Origin: Sphagnum magellanicum
Lineage: Eukaryota > Streptophyta > Sphagnopsida > Sphagnales > Sphagnaceae
Direction of reading: 5' to 3'
Length of the DNA stretch: 64,000 nt
Assembly (NCBI GenBank): GCA_021904315.1
Contig: CM038908.1
Location: 17,008,501-17,072,500 of the forward strand
Shown here: positions 25,101-36,615 of the stretch, in pieces
Numbering within the stretch: the first letter of the stretch is position 1
Layout: each line of letters starts with the position of its first letter
Position numbers and translations under genes: made by a program
The notes under the pieces: model-generated
Database searches by the model: none
What the model saw: only the letters and a program-made list of their open reading frames with translations
Told to the model about the DNA's origin: nothing

Positions 25101-26791
25101 TTGAGATGTTTAGTTAGGTTTGACAGCAAATAACAATCAAAGGTAGGAACAACAATGAATAATGGTGGGAACCCTGAGAACAAATATGGTTTCAAGGTGA
25201 AGCAGAATAACCTAAAAACAAAAACTATGAGTTTAATTTTACTTTTAATCAAGAATGTCTTTGTAAACATAGACTATTGAGTGTTGTTGGTTTTTGCTGT
25301 TTTCCTTGTTATCCTTGTTATTATCATTCATTTTGACCACTTGCCATAGAACATTGATTTGAACCAAGTTTCAAATGTGCTTACATGGTTATATTTGTTC
25401 TCCTAACTTCCCCCAAATTAAAAATGAATGTATTATACTTCAGCATGTAAAACATTTATATACTTCATTGCACCCCTAAAGCAGATTTGAATTAAGAGGT
25501 CTAAGATTGGGGATGATAGCTATGTGCAGATCATTTAGCCAATGATAGAACCTAACATTTAAACAAATGGATTAAAAGGCCCAAAAGAATGGTTGATGGT
25601 GTGATGATGGCCAATCATGGATTTATACCGACCAAATGTAAAATGTTGTTGGATTCAATTTGGGTGGATTGGATCCTGCGTTTTGTGTAGGGTAATGGCC
25701 TTGGATGGGGATGTTCTGGATATAAGGGGCCAGGGCAAGGCATAGCTAAGCCTAGCTCCGACACTTTTGGGAATGTCCCTGCTCCTCGGGGAATAACCAA
25801 GCATAAAGGAAGCGGCCGATGATGAAATAAACATTTGTAATCTTGAGGCAATGATGGATACATAGATCACCCTATACTAGTCTCTCTGAGCTCTAATCAG
25901 ACACAAGCTTGTTCCTGATTTCCATTTTTAATCCAAACGCAATATCAAAACTTTGGGAAAAAAAACAATCTGTAGTGCATTTTGTATTGTGATTGTAGCA
26001 AATTGGAACTATGAGCATTACCATACTACAGGTCTGGTTTTTCAAATGACAATTATCTGCAAGTGACAACACAGGCAAAATGGTCTTGAGCATCCCAACA
26101 TAATGGATTTTTGTTCTCTTCAGTATTGATATTACTGAAGCTGCCTTGGGCAACAAGAATTTCATCAAGCAGGCAATGTGCACCATTCAAAACTTGATAT
26201 TACATTACACATGGGAATTTAGAGAGATATCAAATAAGGTAAATATGGACAAACCTGAAAATACCAGGCTCTCCTTCATCATCAACTTGTCCTGCTATGA
26301 GGAGGCAAACCAAGCCAAGCACACAGGAAGACCATGTTTAAAAAGTTATTTCCATCAAGAGACTTAGTAGACGAGAAACTTGTGCTGCTCATCAGCTTTG
26401 AACTTCCTCACTGATATACTTATGCACAACCCCAATACCAGAATTTAAGCTTTGGCACATATCCCTACCATTTTTGCAAGTCCTGCAGCAGACAAGTGAG
26501 GAAAAGAAAAGCAAGGAGAAGGGGTTCTTTCCCATAACTGCAACATGCAGTATCATGTAGAATCAAAGACCTCTTGTGGCAGACACCTCCCTCCTTGGAA
26601 AGAATCATGAAGCAGTGCAAAGCAATGTAAGAATCCATTTAACAAATGCAGGTAGTGTCTTTTGACTTGAATGGGACCTACCCACAATTCTATTCATCCC
26701 AGTAGTGTGTCCCAATCACTCACCTGCCCATGCAATTGTAGCTAGTGTTATAACCTATACAAGTCTTAAGCAACAATTAAATGCTTGAAAA
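22134..26791. other. intergenic between convergent genes
   Basis: The first few hundred bases are presumably the 3' UTR of gene 1. ORFs at 22452-22730 and 23677-24012 show no recognisable motif. At 22600 AGGTGGCTGAGGTTCGAAGT resembles a pol III B box and is followed by a TTGTGTGTTTGTGTGTG tract, hinting at a SINE, but no A box or duplication could be fixed. Confidence 0.45.
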
Positions 26792-26901
26792 AAGTTGATG
26801 GTATTAACCACCAACAAAGTCATCAAATGATTGTGAATTTAGGGGCTGGCCCAAAGTTTGTTCAAGTTGATGGTAATAACCACCAAGGAAGTCATCAAAT
26901 G
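26792..26901. repeat. two-copy 72-bp-period repeat in 3' flank of gene 2
   Basis: AAGTTGATGGTATTAACCAC...GTCATCAAATG at 26792 recurs at 26864 with a few differences. It lies within 60 bp of the stop codon of the kinase gene, so probably in its 3' UTR. The unit contains GGT..TTAACC-type dyads. Confidence 0.7.
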
Positions 26902-26959
26902 TTTCCATGAGGGGTTCTTTGCCCATGGTTATCTCTTCATGTCTCCACATCTCTCCAGC

Positions 26960-29775
26960 TCATACATTGGAGATTTTCTCTACATGAACCTCACCTTTTA
27001 ACCCCAATAACTCCAATATTGGATTATCCCGAGGTAATGAGGTAGATTTGACTGATTCAGCAATCTCATTAGCACTTTCCTCTCTTAGTCGTGTACCTTG
27101 CTGGCCCACAACAGCAGCAGCCACCCTGGCAGCCAAATTTCCAATTCCTTCTAGGTCTGTAACCCCTCGAAGCAAGCCATACAGGATACCACCAGCATAA
27201 GCATCACCTGCCCCACATGTATCAACTGGAACACAGGGAGCAGGAGGGATGTAAACAATTTCTCCTCCCAATGCAAGGTATGAACCTCGTGCTCCATCTG
27301 TTACTGAGACAAGTGGACAATACTGGCTTAGGTGCTTTATTGCCTGCTCGGGGCTGGAGTCATCATTGAATCCACAAAGGGCCCTTGCTTCATCAGTATT
27401 GGTGAACAAAATATCCGCACTCTTACACATTACATCCCTGTAAGATAAACAAGGATGGAACTTCAGAAAAGTGGCATGAGAGGACAAAAGGCTAGACCTA
27501 TTACTCCATTCCTACTGCATATATGCTTCACAAAAAAACTAAAGCAATTGCTAGCCTTCTCTGGAAAATGTAACATGCAAACAATATCACTGTTCTGCAT
27601 GCATCGTTGTTCTGATTCCAATCTGAGATCCTGCTGCCAAATTAGCAATCTGGTGCACACTCCAGTTCAAACACAAATCACAACAGGCACTTGCTAGTAA
27701 GGTGGATTTTGTTTAGTAAAATGACCAAAACTGCTGATGGTGCTGCTCCACACAAGAAACATCGCTGGCAGTGAGAGCCACCAAAACTCCTTGCTGATGT
27801 GCAGCCTCACAAGCTTGTGCTATGGCCTCAATTGTTCGAGGGATTTCCCAAAGATAGCCCTCCACTACTAGGACTCTGCTCTTGCTTATGGCAACTGCCA
27901 AGTTTGCATCAAAGTGCACCACTGACGACATTCCCTGCAGAGAAGTAAACCCAGCCTCTGAAACCATGCTTGGCAGCACAATATCCACTTGTACCCTCCT
28001 ACCCACCTCCTAACCTAAATGGGACAAGCTACTCCACAAATATTTTGTAGTGTAAGTAGCATAACTGCAGAATGTGGTTTGATGTCAGATAGAGGGAAAA
28101 TTACCTGGTAAGACAGCATGGTCCGCTGGGCATCAGGTGTGGTTAACACAATGACATTGCCAGTAGTACCATCTACAATAGGCTGTGACAGGAAGTGCAC
28201 ATTTGCTCGTAGCAGTTTTGTTCTGCAAAAAGTGACAGTGGAACTTCAAGCCACTGAAATAGGACATTGTTAATTACTGGCTGAAATAGGACCACTGACA
28301 ATTGCTTCAAACTTCCCTCCTTAAGTTTCTTAATCTTTTGACTTTTAGAAGAACACAGCAACATGCTGGATAAAGACCTTTGCAAACTTACAAAACTATT
28401 ACTTTTGCTGGCATATCTATGTACTGTCTTCACACTACAGAATGATTCACAACTGGTAGAGGGATGATCACCATACCTGTAGAAGTCACCCAAGGTATCC
28501 CCTCCAATGCTGCCAGTCATTGCCACATTTATGGTTGGGTTGTGGCTGGTAGCAACCCCTAACCTGGCCAGTGCAACAAGAGTGTTGGACAGTGATCCTC
28601 CAGCAGCAAGCTTGTAGCTGTGCCCATCGACTGCCCGCAGCACATGCCCCCTCTCCTCCTGGTCAACAACTTTTCTAGAGCCCTTGACCAAACCTAATTT
28701 GTCCAGGAAATCATCACCTACCATTGCTGAGAAGTCAACCTGCCAAAACAAAGCAGAATTTTCAGCAAAATTTACAGATCTGGACTCCATAGAGCTCCAC
28801 ATTTTGTGAAAACTTTAAATACCATGAAGAAATCTGTAACAAATTCTGGATACCTGCAACATGAACGAAGAAAAAGACTCACCATTGCTTGGCCAAGTCC
28901 CACTACATCCCAGCAATCTGGCATTACTCTGACAGGAGCACCAAAAGATTGTTTCCCAGGTCTCTGCATATCAGCATTGACCTACACATCAAACATCCCT
29001 GTCAGAATAGCAATCTTGTTGTGCTGTCATTGTGCATGCATGCCATCCTCTCTCATCCCAGAAGGACCCCTAAACATTGTGCAAATGAGTAACAAATCAT
29101 ATCAGTGCACTACACAAACTGGTATGAACGAGGCATGTGCAATGGAGGTCCCGAATTGTGACATCGCCCAGACACCGAGGAGGGCAAAATCAAAGAGCGA
29201 AGACGATCTCACACAGGGATATACTGACTAAAGCAAAGCCAACCAATAAAGGATCGATGGAAAAGCCCCCCAGGAAACCGAAAAAACAAGAGCGCCAAAC
29301 CCTATTCATTGTTGCACAAGTCACAACGTCCGTTGCAAACAAATGCCCTGCAAAAAACCTCGTTCCCGGAATGCACACAGGAATTACCGCCACTGACCTG
29401 ACTACAGCTTTCCGATTCCTTGTCACAGCAATCGCACACCTTGTGACGCCGTGGCCTATCCCACTTGCAGAGGCACAGCAGCCTCTGAATCAGGTAGAAC
29501 AGGGTCTGCTCCCCCTTGAGCAAGCCATTCCCACCGCCATAGCTCACGCGACTAAAGCGGCGAGTCTTCAGGAAACTGCTTTGCGCCCAGGCCCTCAAGC
29601 TCTGCAATTGCAATAAGAACAACTGCCGGAAACATGAGAGTTCATCAATTCCAACCTCCGACACCACTGCTGCCGTCACTGTCGATGCCCCCTCCACTGA
29701 TGAAGACACGGCAGCAGTAACAGCAGCACCCCCAGGCATGATAGCAGGAGCTTTGGCTACTACACCGGCAGCCAT
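26960..29775 (-). CDS. NARA5: pfkB-family carbohydrate kinase, NARA5-like (6 exons)
   Basis: Exons on the minus strand: 29775-29398, 28981-28883, 28739-28477, 28222-28105, 27934-27726 and 27437-26960; 1545 nt, 514 residues. Junctions are GT-AG and restore one frame throughout; the exon 5 donor (G|GTCATT) is weak. Features: WDVVGLGQAMVDF at the start of the kinase fold (about 149-162), AAGG.LSNT substrate-side motif (204-212), GSIGGD (235-240), SVTDGARG (400-407), and the PfkB signature VDTCGAGDAYAGG with catalytic Asp 434. Residues 1-126 form an Ala/Val/Ser-rich then Arg-rich extension, consistent with a plastid transit peptide. The family phosphorylates sugars or nucleosides using ATP; the NARA5 group is chloroplast-located and linked to Rubisco accumulation, with substrate not known to me. 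Kinase family is certain; NARA5 orthology is from memory, about 0.6. An in-frame ATG at 30069 would give a much longer N terminus. Confidence 0.88.
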
Positions 29776-31000
29776 CACCAGAGACCTTTCCCTTCTCAGA
29801 CGCCTCCCAATCCCTTCCCCCAAACTGCCTCCTTCTGTCTCCTCACCAAAATTGCACCGAAACACATACAAATTCCGATGCCACAACAAACAACACCACC
29901 ACCACACAACAATAACAAATTGCCGCCGCCAAATTCCTTCTTCCCACGAAGAAAAACCACCACCGCACTCGCTCCGCAATTCCCTGGCAATAGCGGAAAA
30001 CCCACTCGACGGATTCCGGCTCCGGAATGCAAAAGAGATTACACGAGCAGCAATCGCATGGCATGGCAAATGGACTCAGAAAACGCGGCAAAACCACGAT
30101 GCTCGAAGGAATCAACAGGGCGTGCAGGCAAGGCGATTGCAAAGGGAGGCAACGCAGAACAGAACTGAACAGAACAGAACTCACTTCCTGCTGACTTTAT
30201 TTGTTTGTCTCGTTGCCTGCCGCGCAATGTACCGCTTTTTTGATGTGCGAGATTTCGCCAAAATGAGAGAAATAAAAGGGGAATATTCTGTGGAAATATT
30301 GCCATTTTTTCTGAAAATAAATCATCAAGTTTCCAAAAAAGAAACTCTTTTTTTGGTCACATTTGGACTCTGATTTGATTTCAGTTTGGAAGCAATGTTT
30401 AAAACTATTTTTAAAACTATTTAGACATTTTTTTGCATTTAATGTTAAATCCTTCTTGGGAATCTAGCAAGCTAACGCAACACACAACGTCAGAAAATTG
30501 AAAAAAAATCACATTGCCGCACATGTTTTTATAAAAAAAAGAAAACCTTTCTTTCATTTTTTTTAATGCAGGTTAGCCGAAATGACGATCATCCAGAAGA
30601 CAGTTTACCCAAATTTGGCTATAACCCGGATATGAAAGTAAAAAAAAGTTCAAGCTTGCTTCACATCTTTGGTTACATGCTAGAAACCCAGTAGAGAAAA
30701 TCTGGCGAATTGTTCAAAAAACATTGTCGAAATCTGGCGACTAGACTTCATTTGTTTGTCTCCTTGCCTGGTCTCTGGTCGTCGTTGACGCGTGCACCAA
30801 GGCCATTGCTTTTTCCCACCCCCCAATAACTGCGCACCGTCGACTCCAGTCCGAATCTGAGCATCGGACGGCATCAAATCATGCCTGTTAATTGTACGGT
30901 ACTAGGAGTCGGGAATCGGGATTCCTGCCGCGATCCGACGGGCGGGTTTCAGCGACCAAGAGGACCCGGCATTTTGGGAAGTTGTGAGAACATTTGCATT
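29776..31000. other. upstream region of the kinase gene
   Basis: The first 300 bases (to about 30180) are rich in CACCACAACA on the plus strand, fitting a 5' UTR or promoter on the minus strand. Open frames here are chance products of low-complexity DNA. Two AAATCTGGCGA copies lie near 30700 and 30733. No gene seen beyond 30200. Confidence 0.45.
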
Positions 31001-31019
31001 GGGGGGGGGGGGGGGGGGG
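31001..31019 (+). repeat. G19 homopolymer
   Basis: Nineteen consecutive G residues, immediately followed by TGTTTTCTGG and the inverted repeat below. Length may be affected by sequencing error. Confidence 0.9.
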
Positions 31020-31028
31020 TGTTTTCTG

Positions 31029-31120
31029 GTGTAGGGGAGGCCCCATACGAGTGGGTTCTCCTAAGCGAGGGTGTTCCCAACCGATGGAGAACACACGAGT
31101 ATGGGAACCTCCACCTACGT
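31029..31120. repeat. imperfect hairpin, ~30-bp arms
   Basis: GTGTAGGGGAGGCCCCATAC and its continuation to GGTTCTCC (to 31061) pair with GGAGAACACACGAGTATGGG-AACCTCCACCTACG (31086-31119). The loop is about 24 nt. It could be the two subterminal ends of a short foldback element, or chance palindromy. Confidence 0.6.
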
Positions 31121-31465
31121 AAAAATCTCTTCTTTTTCTTTCCTTCTTGTTTTTTTGAATTTTCTTGATCTGTCCCTTTCCTCCTTGTGTTTTTGAATTT
31201 TTCTGATCCATCCCATCAAAAAATCTTTCCATGGGAACATGGGAACATAGAAATATAGTGCAAACTCCCTCACCGCATAACTCCCTAGGAATCTTTTGCT
31301 GAGGGAGATCCCTCACAATACAACAAGAAATAAAAAGAGAGGTTTTGACATGTCCCAATCGGGCCTCCTTTTTGCCCATGACCGCCTGCCTGCCTCTTGT
31401 CGGTCAGTCCCACTATGATTGACTTTCCAGTGTGCATTAACTCCTTGGTTACGCAACTTAACCAT

Positions 31466-31783
31466 TTTGTCGGCCTTGCCTACCAAGGCAAGGATATTCT
31501 GTTTAGATTCAGTATAGAGTATAGTAGCTTAAGGGTTTTTGGCCCCTAGGTAATAAAGTAGGTCTATTTTTATATGAGGATTTTTGAAACATGATATTTT
31601 GCCTTGTGTTGAAACTTGAGATTAATTATAGAGTTATAATATCTCGAAGGGTTTTGGTTTCTTTTAGAGGATTTTTGGAAGATTATATTTTTGTATGGTG
31701 AAATATTTGAATTTTCATAATTCTTCCTTTGCCTTAAGATACTTTTTAATGTAAATGGCCGCACTGCAACACACCGCTTGTTT
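31466..31783 (+). repeat. ~315-bp dispersed repeat, copy 2
   Basis: It begins TTTGTCGGCCTTGCCTACC and ends near AACACACCGCTTGTTT. Full-length partner of 16629-16945 on the same strand. Shared landmarks are CTACCAAGGCAAGGATATT, GGCCCCTAGGTA and TTGAAACTTGAGATTAA. Confidence 0.85.
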
Positions 31784-31940
31784 AAGGATTGGATGATGGA
31801 TCGACCAACAATTTGCATGTAAGTTTTTTTTTAAGAGGAACCAGAGGGCTAGATTTTTTTTAACTGACTATTGCAGTACCTTAACGCCTTCATGGCCAGA
31901 ATAACTAATTATTTAATTTTGAAGATTTCATTTCAAAAAA

Positions 31941-32132
31941 AGAATATTTAAAGGATTCTTCATTTTCTTTCCAAAAAAGAATGTTTCAAAAGATTCTTCA
32001 TTTTCTTTCCAAAAAAAGAATGTTTCAAAAGATTCTTCATTTTCTTTCAAAAACAAGAATGTTTCAAAAGATTCTTCATTTTCTTTCAAAAAAAAAGAAT
32101 GTTTCAAAAGATTCTTCATTTTCTTTCAAAAA
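31941..32132. repeat. 38-bp tandem repeat, 5 units
   Basis: Five consecutive units of AGAATGTTTCAAAAGATTCT-TCATTTTCTTTCCAAAAA. The first unit is the most diverged; units differ mainly in A-run length. Each contains the inverted pair AGAAT/ATTCT. Confidence 0.92.
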
Positions 32133-33023
32133 ATATTGCAAAAGTATTTGTAATTTATTTTTTTCATTTCTAAATATAACATAATTTGTGCTGAAGCTGC
32201 CAAGCTACTAAAGTTTGGTCAGGCAGTAGGCGGGCAGGGTTGAAATCTATAGGCTGGTTTCAAATCATTTCGGTGAAAGTCGACTTCACTTGCTTCACTG
32301 GTTCTTCGATTACCTTGCATGCAAGGTAAGGCACCTTAGCAAGGGGCTTTCAGAGTCCTAGGCCCTGCTAACAAGCCTTGCCATACACGCAATGTGGTTT
32401 GTCTCTTGCTATTGACCCCTGTACAGGATGCTAATGTTGTGTACAGAAACACAATATTCCCCTGCATAGAGAAACAATGTTGATTTCTTTAGCTTTCCAA
32501 CATTTTTTTTCACATGAGACTAGTATCCTGCTTGCAAGCTAGCAGGTGTGTTCTTCTTTTTGGATAGTTTTTTTTATGCTGTTTCTATGTTTCAAGAAGG
32601 CTTCCCAGACGTGCATGCATTCCATGCATTGGAAACAACACTGTGCAATTCCCTATTCTTGTAATGCCCTAGCACTGATAAGCGGGCTATTCTGCTTTAC
32701 CATTTGAGCATGTATTAACAAAGGGAAATCAGCCTCAGTTCTTTATAAACTAGCATAACCCCCTTACAAGCACGCCACCGGAGGTTCACATTAATGTAGT
32801 CCCCTCCCAAGCCTGTTAGGGGAAGTTCCCCAACTGTAACCTTGTGCTAGCCTATTAAAGGAGGTTCACAATTTTAAGTGCATTTGCAGTAATTTCTTTG
32901 GCTGGCAAATTTTCATTATTTTGCAAATTTTTTAACCTGGAAATGTGACTTTTCAGTGTAAATTGTGTTTTCCAAGAAAATTAAACAAGTTGGTGAAATA
33001 AATGAATTTGTTTTATTTTTTAA
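32133..33023. other. no gene recognised
   Basis: Mixed-composition sequence without a supported ORF. Short inverted motifs such as GCATGCAAGG and AAGCTAGCAGG occur but no element boundary is evident. Confidence 0.5.
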
Positions 33024-33038
33024 ACACACACACACACA

Positions 33039-33112
<74 letters not shown>
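33024..33112. repeat. (AC)n(CT)36 microsatellite
   Basis: About eight AC units followed by 36 CT units. It lies at the 3' side of the minus-strand LINE, 130 bp beyond the last recognisable codon, and so could have grown from the LINE tail. Confidence 0.95.
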
Positions 33113-33115
<3 letters not shown>

Positions 33116-33245
33116 TTACAATTTAGCGTCATTAAGTGGGCCAAACAGCGCTCGGGCCAGAACCCAATTGACGTTAAGTCTGATGAAGCAATTCAAATCT
33201 AACCATCTGACATTGCACTAAGAATCTAACAAGGATGCCTTGCTG

Positions 33246-36200
33246 CTAATAGCTCAGCAATTCAGCCAAAGGTGTGATGGCAGTTAATGGTAATGAACCT
33301 CTAAACCTCTCTCGAACACTTTGATAGGCAGGGCAAACCAACAAGAAATGGTCCTCATCTTCAACCGCACCCAAGTTCCACAATTTGCAATAACACTGCT
33401 GCACCGGCACCTTCACTGGCTTAACTTGCCTTCCTAGCTCAATCTGCAACTTGTGATTCGCACAACGAAAACGTGCCAAGCTTCTCCTAAGCTATGCATT
33501 GTCTACCCTGGAGAGGTATTCTTTGTACCCATACTGTGCTAAATTATTCAACCCCAGATAGGCTCTCGCCCTACTGGAATCAGCTGCAGCCACTTGATGG
33601 TGTACAATGTATTGCCTTTCAACCAACTACTTGAAGCGAGCACATGGTGACGACTGATCGCTATCGATGCACAAATTGTACGTCGACAATCGTTCATCTA
33701 CTTGTGCTAGCCAGCAAGTAGGCAATCGGCTTTTTCTACCCATAGCACTCTGGTTCCCAAGTAAGAATTTTCACCTGGCTGCAAGCAACTGCAGCTATAC
33801 ATCATAAGCTAACCTGATCATGCGATTTGAGTTTACCTCAAAACTAACACGTGAGAGAAAGCGCATGGTCTATTGCCACCAAAATATTTCTAAGGGAAAC
33901 CTGCCAAACTCTGCCAACACGACGTAACTGGATGTCGTGGTGCTGATCCCTAGCGACGACTTCAGAAAAGCCCGATGAACCACCTTTAACTGTTCGCGTG
34001 CCATGTGGTCTAACCATACTTCACACCCATAGCTAAGAACTGGTTTGACTAATGCATTAAACAACTGGCATTGTAAAGTTGGGTCAAAGATGTGCAGCTC
34101 TACGCATCTGCGTCGCAATGCAAAAACTGCCTTTTTCCCTAACATTGCTAACCGATGTATTGCCACTTGCATACCTTTTATGCTATGCAGCTCAACACCT
34201 AGATACTTGAAAGAGTTTAATTGCTCTATAATTTCGCCTTCATACTAAAAAGCCTAACACACAGACTTGCGTGCTTCAAACACAACAACCTTGGTTTTCT
34301 TGACATTCACAATCAACTGACGCTCACAGCAAAAAGCTTGCAAGACATCCAGTTGCTTTTGCAATCCAACACGAGTGTGTGACATGAAAGCTAAATCGTC
34401 TACATACAAAAGTAAACGAACAGCTAGCTATCCCAACATTGGTGGTGTGTCACCCTCCAAAGCATTTAGCCGTTTCTCTAGGCCATCTATGAAGAGGCCA
34501 AACAAAAGCGGGCTAAGGGGGCATCCTTGCTTCACTCCGATGCGGCAAAGGAAAGTGGGTGTGAGCCCCTCCTCTAAATGGTGCAGGCAGGCCTGGTCTT
34601 TACAGTACATGGAACACAAGCACTCTAGTATCTGCCCACTAATGCCAAGTCCTTCCAACACTTGCCACAACAGGTCCCTTGGTATTGTATCAAAGGTTTT
34701 TTTGAAGTCCACAAAACAAATGTATAACTTCTTTTTCTGAAATCTGGCTTGTTCGGTCAAAGTGCGAAGAATAAACAAGTTATCTGTTGTCCTAAAGTCC
34801 TTTCTAAAACCAACTTGTCCCTTTGTGCATAAATCATTGGTCTCTGCCCATTGATTGATGTAGGACTCAAAAATCATTGCAAACACCTTAGCTAAGATTG
34901 GTCTTACTGTGATCCCCCTGTAATTATCAAACTGAGTACAGTCACCCCCTTTGTACAATGCATGTATGATCCCAACAAAGAGTGATTCACAATAGCCCTC
35001 GCGCAAAATTTTGTTAAAAGCAATCAATAGTGGTTGCTGCCGCATCCAAAAGGAACTCTGGTTTAATGCCATCAATGCCTACAGCATTATGTCGTTTTAG
35101 CTTTTTGAACGTTTTCTGTACTTCAACTAGTGTGATGTCAACATTCAACTGTTCACAATCAATACCATTGGGTGGAAAGGAGACCACCTGGGCTTGAATA
35201 ACGGCACCTATCACAGCTCTTGCTGTGGCTGGTGCCGCCGGAGGCTGGAGCAGTTGCTGGAAGCCATCCCTGAGCACTTCATTAGTGATGCCATTGACAC
35301 CCTCAACACGCTTGTAGTACCGCTTCCAGAATGCTGTAGGATCCGCCTTCACTAAACCACATAATTGTTTAGCCTTGAGCACATCATAAGCACGTTTCTT
35401 CCTTTTGTACAACTGTTTCATTTGCTTAAGTCTGACCTACCTATCTGGGTGCGCATGTGACAATTTAACAAACTGGCTTTTGGTCTGGCGACATTCTGTG
35501 TCAAACCAAGGTTTGTGGTTGTGTTTTATTGCTTTTCCTAAGGCCACTTGTCTATTTCCAAACACTTCTTCTGCAGATTTTGTGATGCATTGTTGTAACA
35601 GATTGACTATTGTTTGTATGTCAGATGCATCAAGTACATCTGGGCTTGCCTAGACACCGATGTTATGCTGTACACTCCTGCTAAACTCGGCTGCTTTGGC
35701 AAGGTCATATTTGAAATGTGGTAGGTGTTTGATTGCCTTTTGCTAAACAGGAGGGGGTTACCACTACTGTGTGATTGTAAGTACCAATGGTCTATGATCA
35801 GAGTGCGCATCTTTGTGACCTGAGTACTTTTCATCACAGTTAACCTCTAAGCGTTTGACACCCTCTAATTGGTCAGTTGTCGTAAGAAAATAGTCCACAA
35901 TGCTAAAACTTTTATTGGATAGGCATGTGTACTCCCTTGATATGTCTCCTGGTGTGCGGCCATTGAGGATGAACAGCCCAGTAATTCTGCAGAAATCCAA
36001 GAACTCACGATGCCAACCAACCGTGATGGTGTCGCGGTTCTAGCACTCTAACATATCATTGGGCAGGGTGTCTTCAATGGCCTGTGGCACCAGCAGCACA
36101 TCTGCTAGTTAACCGCAATCAATGAAGTCAGTGTTTGTGCCTGTCCTTGCATTAAAATCCCCAATAAGAAGCACACCACCTAAGCTCATGGCTTCTCCAA

Positions 36201-36600
36201 CCTTTTGGCATATGTGTTCAAACAGGCTACTGTTCGCATATGGCGAGCCTTGTGGAGTAGCATATACTATGCACAGGAACAAAGGCCTTTGGAAAGCATT
36301 GCCCAAGCACAGCCAAATCGTAGTCCCATCCCTTGCAGTCTTCCAAACAGCAATACTATTTGCCCATGTTTCCCTGACTAATACCGCAATGCCTCCACTG
36401 TGCTTTCGAACGACACCTTGTGGAGTCACAAGCTTGGCAACATCAAAACAACAAAACCCCGGTAAGACCGAGAATGTATCACTCGGGAAGTGATGTCAAA
36501 GCAACAACGTCAACATGTTGAAATAGGTCAAATAGATGTTCATGTGTTTCTAGCTTTGTGATAGCGGACCCATGGATGTTCCACAGGCACACACACAAGT
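33246..36600 (-). pseudogene. LINE ORF2: endonuclease + reverse transcriptase
   Basis: Endonuclease: LWNIHGS (about 36590), DVVALTS (36500, where intact copies usually have a QE.. motif), GVLLIGDFNARTG (36180-36140) and SDHRPLVLTI (35790-35765). Reverse transcriptase: HNAVGIDGIKPEF (35090-35050), QFDNYRGITV (34940-34910), QVGFRKDF (34820-34795), FVDFKKTFDTIPR (motif A, 34710-34675), GVKQGCPLSPLLF (motif B, 34540-34500), and YVDDLAF (motif C; YVDD at 34406-34395). Then LVKPVLSYGCEVW (34045-34010) and a Cys-His tail CKL..LGAVEDEDHFLLVCP (33390-33335). A frameshift near 35035 and stops at about 36110, 34427 and 34253 break the frame. All catalytic RT Asp residues I can see are kept. Confidence 0.93.
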
Positions 36601-36615
36601 CTCTCCCCCGCCCCC

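Noticed and set aside
29302..30373. Overlapping ORFs on both strands around the first kinase exon
   Set aside because: Only the minus frame ending at the donor at 29398 joins exon 2 in phase; the others are shadows of low-complexity DNA.
33002..33202. ORF with a long Leu-Ser repeat
   Set aside because: Translation of the (CT)n microsatellite.
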